Origin: Lachnospiraceae bacterium UBA3762 | Lineage (GTDB): Bacteria; Bacillota; Clostridia; Lachnospirales; Lachnospiraceae | Length of the DNA: 64,000 nt | Direction: 5' to 3' | Assembly (NCBI GenBank): GCA_002371615.1 | Contig: DFGA01000071.1 | Coordinates: 1-64,000, forward strand | In this document: positions 7,573 to 16,247 of the stretch, in pieces | Layout: the number at the start of each line of letters is the position of its first letter | Numbering within the stretch: the stretch's first letter is position 1 | Notes under the pieces: generated by a model | The model's input: the letters and a program-made list of their open reading frames with translations, nothing else | The model's database searches: none | Told to the model about the DNA's origin: nothing | Program-made: the position numbers and the translations under genes

Positions 7573-8490
7573 ATGAACAAACCTTTCAAAACATACGATG
7601 AATTATTGGATTTTCTTGAGGAAGAAAAGGAGTTAAACATCAAAGACAGGGCGGCCGCCAAGACCGTGCTGTCCAAGATTAGTTATTATTCGCTGATTAA
7701 CGGTTATAAGGACATTTTCAAGAATAAGACTACAGGGTATTATAAAAAAGAAGTCTGTTTTGATGATATATATAATCTTTACAAATTTGATCGTGATCTT
7801 AGAAGTGTATTCTTAAAGTATATTCTTATAGCGGAAAAGAGCGTCAAAACAGCGTTGGCTTATTATTTTTCCGAGTTATATGGGGAGAGCCAGAAAGAAT
7901 ACTGTGATATCAAAAACTATGATGTTAAACCTCAAAACGCCCAGTCTATTAAGAAGTTGATTTCAATCTTCACATATAATCTGTCGGGTAAGACGGACTA
8001 TACATATATAAATCATTATTTATCAATGCATGGAAATGTTCCGTTATGGATAATGGTCCAGGTATTAACGTTGGGACAGTTCGCTCATTTATTTGATTAT
8101 CTGAAGGCAACAACACCTATAAAAGTGTGTAGGGACTATCATAATATTTCAAGAAATCAGATGCATTCATTTTTGTCTGTTATGACAAAACATAGAAATG
8201 TCTGTGCTCATGGCGATAGGTTTTATAATTATAAGACTAAAGATAGCATCTCAGATACACTTGTTCATGGAAAACTAAGAATACCGATACATAATGGCAG
8301 ATATGAAGTCGGAAAAAATGATGTATTTGCGGAAGTAATAATCCTCAAGTATTTGCTGGATAGGGATGATTACAGGGACTTCCAGCGCGAATTATCTTTG
8401 TGTTTCAATAATTATAAGCCTGGTAAAGAGATAGTTGAACAGATGGGTTTTCCGAGTAATTGGAAAAGCATTATAAGATATCGGCTGTAG
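7573..8490 (+). CDS. Abi_2 (AbiD/AbiF-like) abortive infection protein
   Basis: A 305-residue protein resembling the Abi_2 family of phage abortive-infection proteins. Diagnostic parts are SYYSLINGYKDIF near residues 36-48, LYKFDRDLRSVFLKYILIAEKSVKTALAYYFSELYG near 72-107, VPLWIMVQVLTLGQFAHLFDYL near 156-177, and the HEPN-like RN-x-C-A-H-G-x-R (RNVCAHGDRF) near 212-221. Family members with this RxxxxH motif are thought to act as RNases that stop growth on phage infection; that is inference here. It has its own promoter, a leader hairpin and a terminator, so it is a single-gene unit at the left end of the island. Confidence 0.82.
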   Translation: MNKPFKTYDELLDFLEEEKELNIKDRAAAKTVLSKISYYSLINGYKDIFKNKTTGYYKKEVCFDDIYNLYKFDRDLRSVFLKYILIAEKSVKTALAYYFSELYGESQKEYCDIKNYDVKPQNAQSIKKLISIFTYNLSGKTDYTYINHYLSMHGNVPLWIMVQVLTLGQFAHLFDYLKATTPIKVCRDYHNISRNQMHSFLSVMTKHRNVCAHGDRFYNYKTKDSISDTLVHGKLRIPIHNGRYEVGKNDVFAEVIILKYLLDRDDYRDFQRELSLCFNNYKPGKEIVEQMGFPSNWKSIIRYRL

Positions 8491-8574
8491 AATTGACATG
8501 GTTATCCGTGACAGAGTATCAGTTATACAGTACAATAGAACACGGAATGTATAGCGGATTAAATCAAACTGAGA

Positions 8575-8602
8575 GGATCGGGAACTCACCGATCCTTTTT
8601 TT
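8575..8602 (+). terminator. terminator after the Abi_2-type gene
   Basis: GGATCGG (8575-8581) pairs with CCGATCC (8589-8595), followed by seven T. Confidence 0.85.
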
Positions 8603-8624
8603 GCGTCAATTCGTTGCACTGTTA

Positions 8625-8675
8625 TTGACAAAGTCGGTCTACTATTGTAAACTACAATAAGACGACAATAGTAGA
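8625..8675 (+). promoter_or_regulatory. promoter with overlapping BlaI-type operator
   Basis: TTGACA (8625-8630) and TAAACT (8648-8653) with a 17-base spacer. A perfect 11-bp inverted repeat, TCTACTATTGT (8638-8648) and ACAATAGTAGA (8665-8675), covers the -10 region. Inside it, ATTGTA-AAC-TACAAT (8644-8658) has the TGTA/TACA arms typical of BlaI/MecI/CopY operators. The following regulator should repress its own operon here. Confidence 0.75.
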
Positions 8676-8699
8676 CTAAATTGTTTTTGGAGGATCAAT

Positions 8700-9065
8700 A
8701 TGCCTACACCAAGAATAAATAACAGCGAATTCAGGTTTTGCGAGATATTATGGGCAAATGAGCCGATAAGTAGCACGGAACTTGTAAAACTGTGTAAGGA
8801 TAAGCTCGAATGGAGCAAATCTACCACATATACGATAATTAAACGACTTTCTGAGCGTGGTGTCGTAAAGTTTGAGGATAAAACTGTATCATCTCTTGTC
8901 AGCAGGGACGATGCATGCAAAGCAGAGAGCATTTCGGTTGTTGATCGCAACTTTGCTGGTTCACTTCCGGGGTTTGTAGCAACTTTTGTCGGAGGCAGAC
9001 AGCTTTCCGAAGAGGAACTGGATGAACTACAGGCAATAATAGACGGATGCAGGAAGGGTAAATGA
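8700..9065 (+). CDS. BlaI/MecI/CopY-family repressor
   Basis: A 121-residue winged-helix repressor. Residues 8-70 match the family (SEFRFCEILWANEPISSTEL, then WSKSTTYTIIKRLSERGVVK). The C-terminal part forms the dimerisation helix region. In classical systems the repressor is cleaved after the partner metalloprotease BlaR1 senses a signal. The stop overlaps the start of the downstream M56 protease gene (ATGA), the usual blaI-blaR1 order. No beta-lactamase is nearby, so the signal and target genes are probably different. Confidence 0.9.
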   Translation: MPTPRINNSEFRFCEILWANEPISSTELVKLCKDKLEWSKSTTYTIIKRLSERGVVKFEDKTVSSLVSRDDACKAESISVVDRNFAGSLPGFVATFVGGRQLSEEELDELQAIIDGCRKGK

Positions 9066-11287
9066 TAGGCGGGATCCTTATTCGATATCTCATCAACTCA
9101 ATATACGGAGGTGTTTTCATTGCCATAGCCATCTTGATCAGACTGGCGGCAAAAGACAGAGTACCAAGAAAATATATTTGTATCTTGTGGCTTATAGTAG
9201 CCCTTCGGCTTATTGTTCCGGTATCTGTTGAATCTTCATACGGTGTGCTTCCACAGATTACATTCGGACAGATGAAACCGATAAATATGGTACAGCATTC
9301 TTACAGTAATGAACCGGTCATTCAGGCATCAGAATATGATGAAGATCAATTTCCAACAGCCGAGGAGATAAGCACAGAGAGTACTATAACAGATGATCAG
9401 GATAATGTTGGAAATATAACGGAAACGCCGATTACGAATCCGACTGTATCAGCTTTTGCGGATATCTGGCTATTTGGATTTGTGTTGATGCTTGTGTATA
9501 TGACTGTGGGCATGATACGCACAGGAAAACGGGTTAGTTTTGCTGTACCGGATATATACCGGATACATATAAATCCTTCTGGAGTGGAGGAAGAAGTTAA
9601 AGTGTATACCGCAGAGGATATCAGTGTTCCGTTCCTGTTTGGGTTCATTAACCCAAAGATATATCTTCCGTATGATCTTATAGAAGAAGACAGGATACAC
9701 GTTATACGTCACGAGATCGCTCATATCAAGCGCTTTGATCATATATTGAAACCGGCTTTTTTTGTTGTACTGGCAGTTCATTGGTATAACCCGCTGGTAT
9801 GGGTGGCTTTTAAACTGTTTTCTACTGATATGGAGATAGCCTGCGATGAGGCGGTAGTGGACGGATATGATGCGGATACCAAGAATGATTACATACTTGC
9901 GCTCTTATCTGCAGCGGGCAAAAATCATGATATGAGGATGTTTTCATTGCCATTTGGCAATGCTCCGATTAAGGAGAGGATAAACAGGGTTATAGCCTAT
10001 AAGCGATCCGGATGGGAAATCAAAGTATCGGCAATCGTGGTCATTGTTGTTGTTTCAATGATTTTTGCAACAGTTCATGTAAATGCAGGACAGGAAAACA
10101 CTGTGATCACGGATTATGATCTTGTAATTCCGGTAATCGATGAGGATAGCGGCGAAAGATATCTGTTAATACCGTATTATAAAGATTTAACAGCGTATGA
10201 GATGGTAGAATCTGACGATACGCTGGAGGCAGAAGTTAAAGAAAAATCGGATCAGTTCTGGTATGAACGCAATTTATCTGATTATACGATAAAAAGGGAT
10301 GCACCTACGAACCTTGAATATATAGTAAAAAATGGTGACGCACTTTGGGAAGGGCATGTGTTGCTGCGTAATGACCGTGACAGAAAAAAGTACGATGAAC
10401 TGGCACAGGATTATTCTGACAGATATACACAAGTAATCCCAGATGCCGAAACGGGATACATTTATGCAGCCGAAGAGGTCAAGGGGCTTTCCGAAAGGCA
10501 TGAGAATGGTTTCCTGTTCCTTCAGACAGGAACGCTGATGTATATCGATCTGAAGGATCCGCAAGCCTACGGATGGAGACTGGCGCTTACTACGGAAGAG
10601 TATATGCGTCTTGAAAAGTGGATGTCAGAGAGCATGGATAATGACTTTGATCATACCAATCTTGAGGCTTGGAAGCCTGTGCTTGATAAGCTTGATATCG
10701 ATTATGGCGCAAACATAGATACAGACAGCAAGCAGTATAAGGCCGCGTATGATGCCCTGATGGGTGAATCAACTGATTTTCCTCCAAGGGGAATGTCCGT
10801 TGAACAGGCACAGGAGCAGTTAAGATATAACATGAAACAGTTTGACGAAGACGGTGATCCGGTTAGTTTCGGAACAGTTCCGGGAATGCTTGTTACCGAG
10901 GAGAATGATAAGGATCGAAGGACGATCATACAGATACCCGATGAAATAAAGCAGATGATGTTCGATCTGAACAAGGAAGAGTTTATTAAGTGGAACGGTA
11001 TGGGCGGTGACACGCAAAGATCAGATGTGTATCAGACTTATCAGGAACAGGCGCCCAAGGATGAAAGACTGAAAGGAACATGGACACTCGGTCAGTACGA
11101 GAGAATATACATAGGGTATTTTATAGACGTTGTAAGGTCTGTGGATCCCGACTGGCAGCCAGGTGATGATTTTGACAGTAATCTGATAAACGGGATTACG
11201 AGAGATCAGATAGAAATGTATGTTTATTCGGATGGATCGGAGCTTATATATGATCCGCAGCAGTTTATTACCGAATCAGTTGAGTGA
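9062..11287 (+). CDS. BlaR1-like M56 metalloprotease with a novel C-terminal domain
   Basis: A 741-residue membrane protein. Hydrophobic segments lie near residues 5-25, 35-55, 140-160, 235-255 and 320-340. The M56 zinc-protease site is HEIAH at 217-221 with the third ligand E263 in ACDEAVV. Classical BlaR1/MecR1 end in a penicillin-binding domain; here the extracellular part (about 345-741) lacks the SxxK-SDN-KTG motifs. Its last 200 residues (about 545-735) match the product of the gene at 13011 over the whole length, including YKAA, the DxDxD loop (FDEDGDPVS) and the segment LKGTWTLGQYER. It therefore senses something other than, or in addition to, beta-lactams, perhaps through this shared domain. 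Confidence 0.85.
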   Translation: MIGGILIRYLINSIYGGVFIAIAILIRLAAKDRVPRKYICILWLIVALRLIVPVSVESSYGVLPQITFGQMKPINMVQHSYSNEPVIQASEYDEDQFPTAEEISTESTITDDQDNVGNITETPITNPTVSAFADIWLFGFVLMLVYMTVGMIRTGKRVSFAVPDIYRIHINPSGVEEEVKVYTAEDISVPFLFGFINPKIYLPYDLIEEDRIHVIRHEIAHIKRFDHILKPAFFVVLAVHWYNPLVWVAFKLFSTDMEIACDEAVVDGYDADTKNDYILALLSAAGKNHDMRMFSLPFGNAPIKERINRVIAYKRSGWEIKVSAIVVIVVVSMIFATVHVNAGQENTVITDYDLVIPVIDEDSGERYLLIPYYKDLTAYEMVESDDTLEAEVKEKSDQFWYERNLSDYTIKRDAPTNLEYIVKNGDALWEGHVLLRNDRDRKKYDELAQDYSDRYTQVIPDAETGYIYAAEEVKGLSERHENGFLFLQTGTLMYIDLKDPQAYGWRLALTTEEYMRLEKWMSESMDNDFDHTNLEAWKPVLDKLDIDYGANIDTDSKQYKAAYDALMGESTDFPPRGMSVEQAQEQLRYNMKQFDEDGDPVSFGTVPGMLVTEENDKDRRTIIQIPDEIKQMMFDLNKEEFIKWNGMGGDTQRSDVYQTYQEQAPKDERLKGTWTLGQYERIYIGYFIDVVRSVDPDWQPGDDFDSNLINGITRDQIEMYVYSDGSELIYDPQQFITESVE

Positions 11288-11350
11288 TCGAAGGCCGGGA
11301 TATTTAATTGGCATGAGATAAATAATCGGATAAGAAAGGAGGTGAAGAAG

Positions 11351-12103
11351 ATGACGAACTTTGGGCTAAGCAACATCACATCACTATTTGGAATGGGCAA
11401 TACGGGAAGCACTAGTTCCTTGTACAGTCAGCTGGCGCAGTATTCAAGCATAAAGTCAGGCGCTTACGCCAAGCTTACAAAAGCATATTATGGGAAGAAT
11501 ACCGATACGTCAAAGAAAACGGAAAGCACGGCCAAGAAATCTGATGTTACAGACAAGTTATATACATCAAAGGCAGCTGATTCTGTTAAAGCTTTAAATG
11601 CTGTAGAAACCGAGGCTAATGAACTTGTTAAATCCGCAAACAAACTTGTAGATAGCGGGAAAGAAAGCCTGTTTACAAGCGAGAAGGATTATGACAAGGA
11701 TAAAGCGTATGAGGCAGTAAGCAAGTTTGTTACAGATTATAACGACACCATTGATAAACTTGCAGGAACAAGCGACACCACTGTTCATAACAATGCAAGC
11801 AGTATGAAGCGCATGACCGATATCATGAAGAACAGCCTGTCAAAGGCGGGTATAAGTATCGGGGATGATGGGAAACTCTCGGTTTCCGAGGAAGATTTCA
11901 AGAAGGCTGACTTCAGCAAGATAAAATCAGTATTCTCCGGCAAAAACTCATATGCTGATATCATATCGAATTCAGCCTCACGTATTGCATCTGCTGCAAG
12001 TACCGCAGAAAACAAGTATGGCAGCGGTGCATATGGAAGCGAAGGAACATACAGCTCATACAACAGTTATTACAGCGGGTTGTACTACAATGGATTCTTT
12101 TAA
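11351..12103 (+). CDS. FliD C-terminal-like uncharacterised protein
   Basis: A 250-residue protein without a signal peptide. The middle (about 110-220) has the arrangement seen in the C-terminal part of flagellar cap protein FliD and other axial proteins: KFVTDYNDTIDKL, then SLSKAGISIGDDGKLSVSEEDFKKA, then IKSVFSG. The N-terminus (NITSLFGMGNTG, YSSIKSGAYAKLTKAYYG) recurs, from memory, in many Lachnospiraceae proteins. The tail is rich in Ser, Tyr and Gly. I chose ATG 11351 over GTG 11342 because AAGGAGG ends 8 bases before it. It is the first gene of a co-directed block of unknown genes directly after the BlaR1-like gene. No flagellar genes are in the window. Confidence 0.65.
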   Translation: MTNFGLSNITSLFGMGNTGSTSSLYSQLAQYSSIKSGAYAKLTKAYYGKNTDTSKKTESTAKKSDVTDKLYTSKAADSVKALNAVETEANELVKSANKLVDSGKESLFTSEKDYDKDKAYEAVSKFVTDYNDTIDKLAGTSDTTVHNNASSMKRMTDIMKNSLSKAGISIGDDGKLSVSEEDFKKADFSKIKSVFSGKNSYADIISNSASRIASAASTAENKYGSGAYGSEGTYSSYNSYYSGLYYNGFF

Positions 12104-12146
12104 GAAAACAAATGGATTTGGACAAATCACAAGGAGGTGAAGAGAA

Positions 12147-12842
12147 ATGTCAATGACAATAGGAACAGATTATTCGGCTTACAGAGCGGGACATACGAGT
12201 GTTGATATTCCCGATGCGGAAAAGGGTGATTTTGAAGAACACCGTAAATGGTCAGAATCAATTAAGCCGGAATTGGATGAGTGGAAAGCAAATAACGAGA
12301 GGATTCGCAGCAGCCGGCCGGGCTACCATCAGGGAGTTGTCTATGAAAAGTCTGATGAACCGGTTGATAATTCCACATATTCCATCAACAAGATGAATGC
12401 GACCGACAGGGCAGCTATAGTTGATCAACTGAAGGCAGACGCGAGACAGCGTGAGCAGCAGCTTGTAAGTATAGTAAACAAGACCATTTCTGATCAGGCG
12501 CAAGCTTTTGGTAAAGCAACAGGAGATGATTTCTGGTCGAAGTTATCCAGCGGAAACTTTAGTGTGAGTGCTGCAGACAAAGCGCAGGCACAGAAGGATA
12601 TCAGCGAGGATGGTTACTTCGGAGTCAAACAGACATCACAGAGACTGTTTGATTTTGCAAGTGCACTTGCAGGCGATGATGTCGACAAGATGAAGGAAAT
12701 GCAGGCAGCAATGGAGAAGGGATATAAACTTGCCACAAAGGCATGGGGCAATGAACTCCCGGGAATATGCAAGGAGACCATTGACGCTACTAACAAGTTA
12801 TTCGACGAGTATTATAAGTCGAAGGAAAGCATAACTGCCTGA
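12147..12842 (+). CDS. uncharacterised 231-aa protein of the shared-domain block
   Basis: No signal peptide or membrane segment. The C-terminal half has a conserved-looking helical segment (ISEDGYFGVKQTSQRLFDF, ALAGDD, MEKGYKLATKAWGNELPGI, ETIDATNKLFDEYY) that resembles a widespread uncharacterised family in both Firmicutes and Proteobacteria, whose Pfam name I cannot give with certainty. AAGGAGG lies 7 bases before the ATG, and the gene follows the FliD-like gene by 43 bases. A strong hairpin follows it (12939-12977). Function unknown. Confidence 0.65.
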   Translation: MSMTIGTDYSAYRAGHTSVDIPDAEKGDFEEHRKWSESIKPELDEWKANNERIRSSRPGYHQGVVYEKSDEPVDNSTYSINKMNATDRAAIVDQLKADARQREQQLVSIVNKTISDQAQAFGKATGDDFWSKLSSGNFSVSAADKAQAQKDISEDGYFGVKQTSQRLFDFASALAGDDVDKMKEMQAAMEKGYKLATKAWGNELPGICKETIDATNKLFDEYYKSKESITA

Positions 12843-12938
12843 ATATAGCTGCTTATATGATATAAGACAATAAGCTACCCTGCTTCGAAGAGGCAGGGTG
12901 CTCCTGGCGAGGGTTGTGTAATATACTACCAGTGTAGG

Positions 12939-12977
12939 ATGCAGGCAGTGGATCTTTATACCGCTGTCTGCACCTTT
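12939..12977 (+). terminator. hairpin terminator between the unknown genes
   Basis: GATGCAGGCAGTGG pairs with CCGCTGTCTGCACC with two wobbles and is followed by TTTTGCATTT. A smaller hairpin (ACCCTGC with GCAGGGT, 12877-12899) precedes it. Confidence 0.55.
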
Positions 12978-13010
12978 TGCATTTGGCACTTTAACAGGAG
13001 ATAGACTATT

Positions 13011-13670
13011 ATGATAATGATCAGAGATATTAGAAATATGTTTCAACAGATGTCTGGTATGCCGATCAACAGCAAAAACGGAAAGGCTCTGCTCAGGAAA
13101 TATGGTATAAATACAAACAGCGCACAGTATAAAGCAGCCATGAAACAGATGTCAGAAGCGTCGCATGGTGGGGTGGGGTATACCAATCCGCAGGCGATAA
13201 AGAATCTTATGGCAAACTTTGATAAGGATGGGGATCTTATCAATGCACGCGGTGTGGCAGGCATGGATGCTACAGGGATCCCACAGTCTCAGCGGCATAA
13301 GATCATCGGCGTTTACGAGGAGTCAAGACAGGATATGTTTAATGAGACAAAACGGCATTTCTTGGCGGAAAATGGCGTAGGAAACGGCGATACAACAAGG
13401 CGATCCGAGGTATTTACAAGATACCAGCTCAGCGTTCCGAAGCAGGACAGATTAAAAGGAACCTGGACGCTTGGGCAGTATGAACGGGCGTACAGGCAGG
13501 CGTTCTATGATGCATGCAAAAAAGCTGATCCCAAGTGGGAACTTGGCAGGGATATTCCTGCGGGCGCATTGGATGGTGTTACCAGAGAGAGCATTGATAG
13601 CTGTTTGGTCAAGGGTCGGGGAGAGTACGGAGAGACACTTGAAAGAAGAACGGTGGATTTGACGATATGA
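13011..13670 (+). CDS. stand-alone copy of the BlaR1-like C-terminal domain
   Basis: A 219-residue soluble protein. From about residue 28 to 205 it lines up with the last 200 residues of the BlaR1-like protein at 9062: YGINTNSAQYKAAM versus YGANIDTDSKQYKAAY, FDKDGDLIN versus FDEDGDPVS, and RLKGTWTLGQYERAY versus RLKGTWTLGQYERIY, then DPKW and GxTRExI. FDKDGDLIN looks like a calcium-binding EF-hand-type loop. From memory this may be the family called DUF3879, which I cannot confirm. It lies in the same direction as its neighbours with an AACAGGAG ribosome site 10 bases upstream. Function unknown. Confidence 0.75.
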   Translation: MIMIRDIRNMFQQMSGMPINSKNGKALLRKYGINTNSAQYKAAMKQMSEASHGGVGYTNPQAIKNLMANFDKDGDLINARGVAGMDATGIPQSQRHKIIGVYEESRQDMFNETKRHFLAENGVGNGDTTRRSEVFTRYQLSVPKQDRLKGTWTLGQYERAYRQAFYDACKKADPKWELGRDIPAGALDGVTRESIDSCLVKGRGEYGETLERRTVDLTI

Positions 13671-13695
13671 TCAGATGTTAAAAGGAGTGACAACC

Positions 13696-14322
13696 ATGGA
13701 TATCAAAATCAAGTCTTCAATGGAAATATACAAGAATCCCAGCATAGATCCGGATAATACCAATGTACAGCATAAGCATATTCTCATGACTAACATGGGG
13801 GATACGCTTACAGCAATCCAGAAGGGGCGCCTCAGCGTGGATGGTGATGTCCTGGAACTGTCTGATGAAGCCAAAGGGGCTTTGCAGGAAGCGTTTGATA
13901 AAGCCATGAAAGAAAATGAAAAAGTAAATGAAATGAACGCCGCCATGCATGACAGTGTTTGGGTACAACAGACAGGTGATGCACAAAGGAAAATGATGGA
14001 GGATGAAGCCAGAGCCATAAAGATCGCTACGAGTATAGGCAAAGGTGACGTTGTGCCGACGAAAGATGAAGCATTCCTTATGACTACGAAACCTGATCTG
14101 TATAAACTTGCTAAGATGCGGGCGCTGATGGCTGAGAAACATAAAAAAGAGAAATCTGTTCTGGATGATGATGAAGAGCCGAAGGAATATGATTGGGATA
14201 AAGGCCAGGATGACACCCTTCATCGTGTAGCTGTGGATATAGCAATTGGAGATGATGGAATGTCGGTTGCAGGAGTTTCCGAAGTGGCTGTATCTAGCAG
14301 TGATATCAATAATTTGGAGTAA
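13696..14322 (+). CDS. uncharacterised acidic protein of the shared-domain block
   Basis: A 208-residue soluble, strongly charged protein with a helical middle (SDEAKGALQEAFDKAMKENE) and an acidic C-terminal part. No signal peptide and no motif I recognise. The ATG at 13696 was chosen over the in-frame ATG at 13675 because AAAGGAG ends 8 bases before it. It follows the 13011 gene by 25 bases and precedes a lipoprotein gene by 18, so it belongs to the same transcription unit. Confidence 0.65.
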   Translation: MDIKIKSSMEIYKNPSIDPDNTNVQHKHILMTNMGDTLTAIQKGRLSVDGDVLELSDEAKGALQEAFDKAMKENEKVNEMNAAMHDSVWVQQTGDAQRKMMEDEARAIKIATSIGKGDVVPTKDEAFLMTTKPDLYKLAKMRALMAEKHKKEKSVLDDDEEPKEYDWDKGQDDTLHRVAVDIAIGDDGMSVAGVSEVAVSSSDINNLE

Positions 14323-14340
14323 AAACATACAGCAATTATC

Positions 14341-15375
14341 ATGAAAAAGATGCGGATAGTTCTGTTCTTGGCGGTATTAACAGTAATCCTGGGAGGTTGC
14401 GGGACAACTACATCAAATCCCGTTGTTAAAGCTGTAACATCCAAACCGGGAACAGACAAAAAGGAATACTCTATCGTATATGATAACAGCAAAATAGAAG
14501 CAACCAGCGAGTTTACCCCTGACGAAACAATCATTTTGTATGCAGATAACGATGACTTTTCAGCTAATGTTGAGAATGGAAAGGTTAATGTCAGGTTAGA
14601 TGATATGAAACTAACCGATGATACCGGTGATCCGTATGATACAGATGATGTGATACGATCTTTGATGAAAAGCATTGCCGATAACGCGGAGCATGACATA
14701 TTTGACGTAAGTATCATTATTGATGATGACCGATATTTTGTTTTCGAGAAACATAATGTAAACATACAAACCCCGTGCGTACTATATGAATATGACACTA
14801 CGGCCAAGATGCTCAACGAATTATGTCGCTGGGAAGATGTGGATCTGATAGGGATATCTGTATATGGATCTGACAGCGATGTTTCTACAACTATAATCGG
14901 AGGTGCAGACGGTCCAACATCAATATATCTTGCATCCAAAACTGATTCGGATGGTGAAAGGAAACAGGATATAAATGATTCAGATTATACAGCGGTTATC
15001 GACAGGGTTCTTAATGAATACAATTTCAAACCCGTTGAATGGAATAATACTATTGAATGGTCTGAGGATGCGGATGCCCTTATAAAGATGGCCGAAGAAA
15101 ACAAGGGTCGATACAAAGCGTATGGAATAATCAGCAAAGAAGCGGGACCGTATGGGATAGTATTGATCGATACCGTTGACTGGACAGAAATCAACACAAA
15201 CTATGTTTATGAAAAATGGTTCTATACGGAAAGCTCTGACGGAAAGCCGGAACTCAAATGGGATAAGAGCAGGTTGTACTTCACGTATCCCGTTCCGTCA
15301 ATCATAGGATATAGGATGAAAACGGTTATGATCGACTGCGGATATGACACGGGACATATGGAATTTGTCGAGTGA
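14341..15375 (+). CDS. lipoprotein with an IIGGADGPTSI motif
   Basis: A 344-residue lipoprotein: signal peptide with lipobox LGGC (Cys20). Residues 181-196 read TTIIGGADGPTSIYLA, which resembles the conserved IGGADGPT segment of sodium-pumping decarboxylase beta subunits (OadB family), although this protein is not a multi-span membrane pump. The C-terminal 130 residues are a separate globular region. It lies within the block of unknown genes. It has little visible ribosome site. The likely location is the outer face of the membrane; the role is unknown. Confidence 0.7.
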   Translation: MKKMRIVLFLAVLTVILGGCGTTTSNPVVKAVTSKPGTDKKEYSIVYDNSKIEATSEFTPDETIILYADNDDFSANVENGKVNVRLDDMKLTDDTGDPYDTDDVIRSLMKSIADNAEHDIFDVSIIIDDDRYFVFEKHNVNIQTPCVLYEYDTTAKMLNELCRWEDVDLIGISVYGSDSDVSTTIIGGADGPTSIYLASKTDSDGERKQDINDSDYTAVIDRVLNEYNFKPVEWNNTIEWSEDADALIKMAEENKGRYKAYGIISKEAGPYGIVLIDTVDWTEINTNYVYEKWFYTESSDGKPELKWDKSRLYFTYPVPSIIGYRMKTVMIDCGYDTGHMEFVE

Positions 15376-15514
15376 TCATTGACACATAATATCAGAACCA
15401 CTAAAGGATTTAGAAAAACAATCCGAAATAATACTTGATAAGGCTATGGAAGGCGCATTTTTCAAGGGATTGTTTTTGAAAGATGTGCTTTTTGTATGAA
15501 GGGGGACATATAGC

Positions 15515-16087
15515 ATGAATGTATTATTACAAAAAGAGGAAGAAAAGAAGATAACAACCCAGAGAGAACTTGTGGAGTACCTGCTTGCCGGTTCCAACGA
15601 TGTTGATGAAATGTCGGAGGAGAACCGAAGAGAGATGGAGGCTAGAATAATGGCAAAACTTAAGTCCGGAAAGAAACTCTCACAAAAGGAGCTTGATTAT
15701 CTGAGAAGAACCAATCCGATACTATACGCCGAGGCTATGAGAGTACAGAGGATGGCGGAGGCACTTGAAGAACAGCTAAAGCACGCAAAGAGCAAAGAAG
15801 AAGTAAACCAGATATTTACGGCGGCACTGTCCGGTATATCCAAGAACGACCCTGACAGGGAGTACCTGATCGCTTCGTTTAATCGGATATCTGAAGAGTT
15901 TCGAAAGTCAAAGGCATATAACGAGCTGCCAACTACAATCGAAGAAGCAAAGAAGAAAAAGAAACAGACGGATCAGGATCCGGGCCTGTTCAAGGAAGAT
16001 GACGAAGACTATGATCAGGATCTGAAAAACTGGAGCCCACTACAGGAAATGTTTGAGCAGATGCCGTCATTTTCGGTAAGCGCGTGA
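15515..16087 (+). CDS. uncharacterised helical protein ending the block
   Basis: A 190-residue soluble, mostly helical and highly charged protein (RREMEARIMAKLKSGKKLSQ, then ELDYLRRTNPILYAEAMRVQ, then EEQLKHAKSKEEVNQIFTAA). Similar proteins occur near FliD-like unknown genes in Lachnospiraceae from memory. AGGGGGAC lies 9 bases before the ATG. A clear terminator follows at 16140. The 139-base gap before it has an 11-bp inverted repeat (AAAAACAATCC at 15415, GGATTGTTTTT at 15469) and a stop-free reading frame without a start. Confidence 0.65.
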   Translation: MNVLLQKEEEKKITTQRELVEYLLAGSNDVDEMSEENRREMEARIMAKLKSGKKLSQKELDYLRRTNPILYAEAMRVQRMAEALEEQLKHAKSKEEVNQIFTAALSGISKNDPDREYLIASFNRISEEFRKSKAYNELPTTIEEAKKKKKQTDQDPGLFKEDDEDYDQDLKNWSPLQEMFEQMPSFSVSA

Positions 16088-16139
16088 CCTACCGTTTTGC
16101 TTTAACGGATATGGTAAATAATAGTATCTATAATTAGAG

Positions 16140-16172
16140 CGACTGTCTGTACACTACAGACGGTCGTGTTTT
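16140..16172 (+). terminator. terminator of the unknown-gene block
   Basis: CGACTGTCTGTA (16140-16151) pairs with TACAGACGGTCG (16155-16166) with one wobble and is followed by TGTTTT. Confidence 0.8.
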
Positions 16173-16196
16173 ATAATATCTTTTTTTAGAGATGGG

Positions 16197-16231
16197 TGTA
16201 ACGTTTTCGAAACTGTGTTGTCATATATACA
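16197..16231 (+). promoter_or_regulatory. possible ECF-type autoregulated promoter
   Basis: TGTAACGTTTT at 16197 followed by GTTGTCATATATA about 9 bases later. The second sigma gene has a similar arrangement at about 17475-17510 (GTCAGGTTTT, then GTTGTATTATATATA), so both may be read by an ECF sigma factor. Confidence 0.3.
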
Positions 16232-16247
16232 GAAGGAGACGAAACCG

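Noticed and set aside
13717..14939. Long minus-strand frames (203 and 239 codons)
   Set aside because: Antisense to the 13696 and 14341 genes, which have proper ribosome sites and, for 14341, a lipoprotein signal. The antisense frames have none.
15383..15499. Stop-free plus-strand stretch before the 15515 gene that looks coding near its end
   Set aside because: No start codon with a ribosome site, only about 38 codons; could be a gene remnant but cannot be supported.
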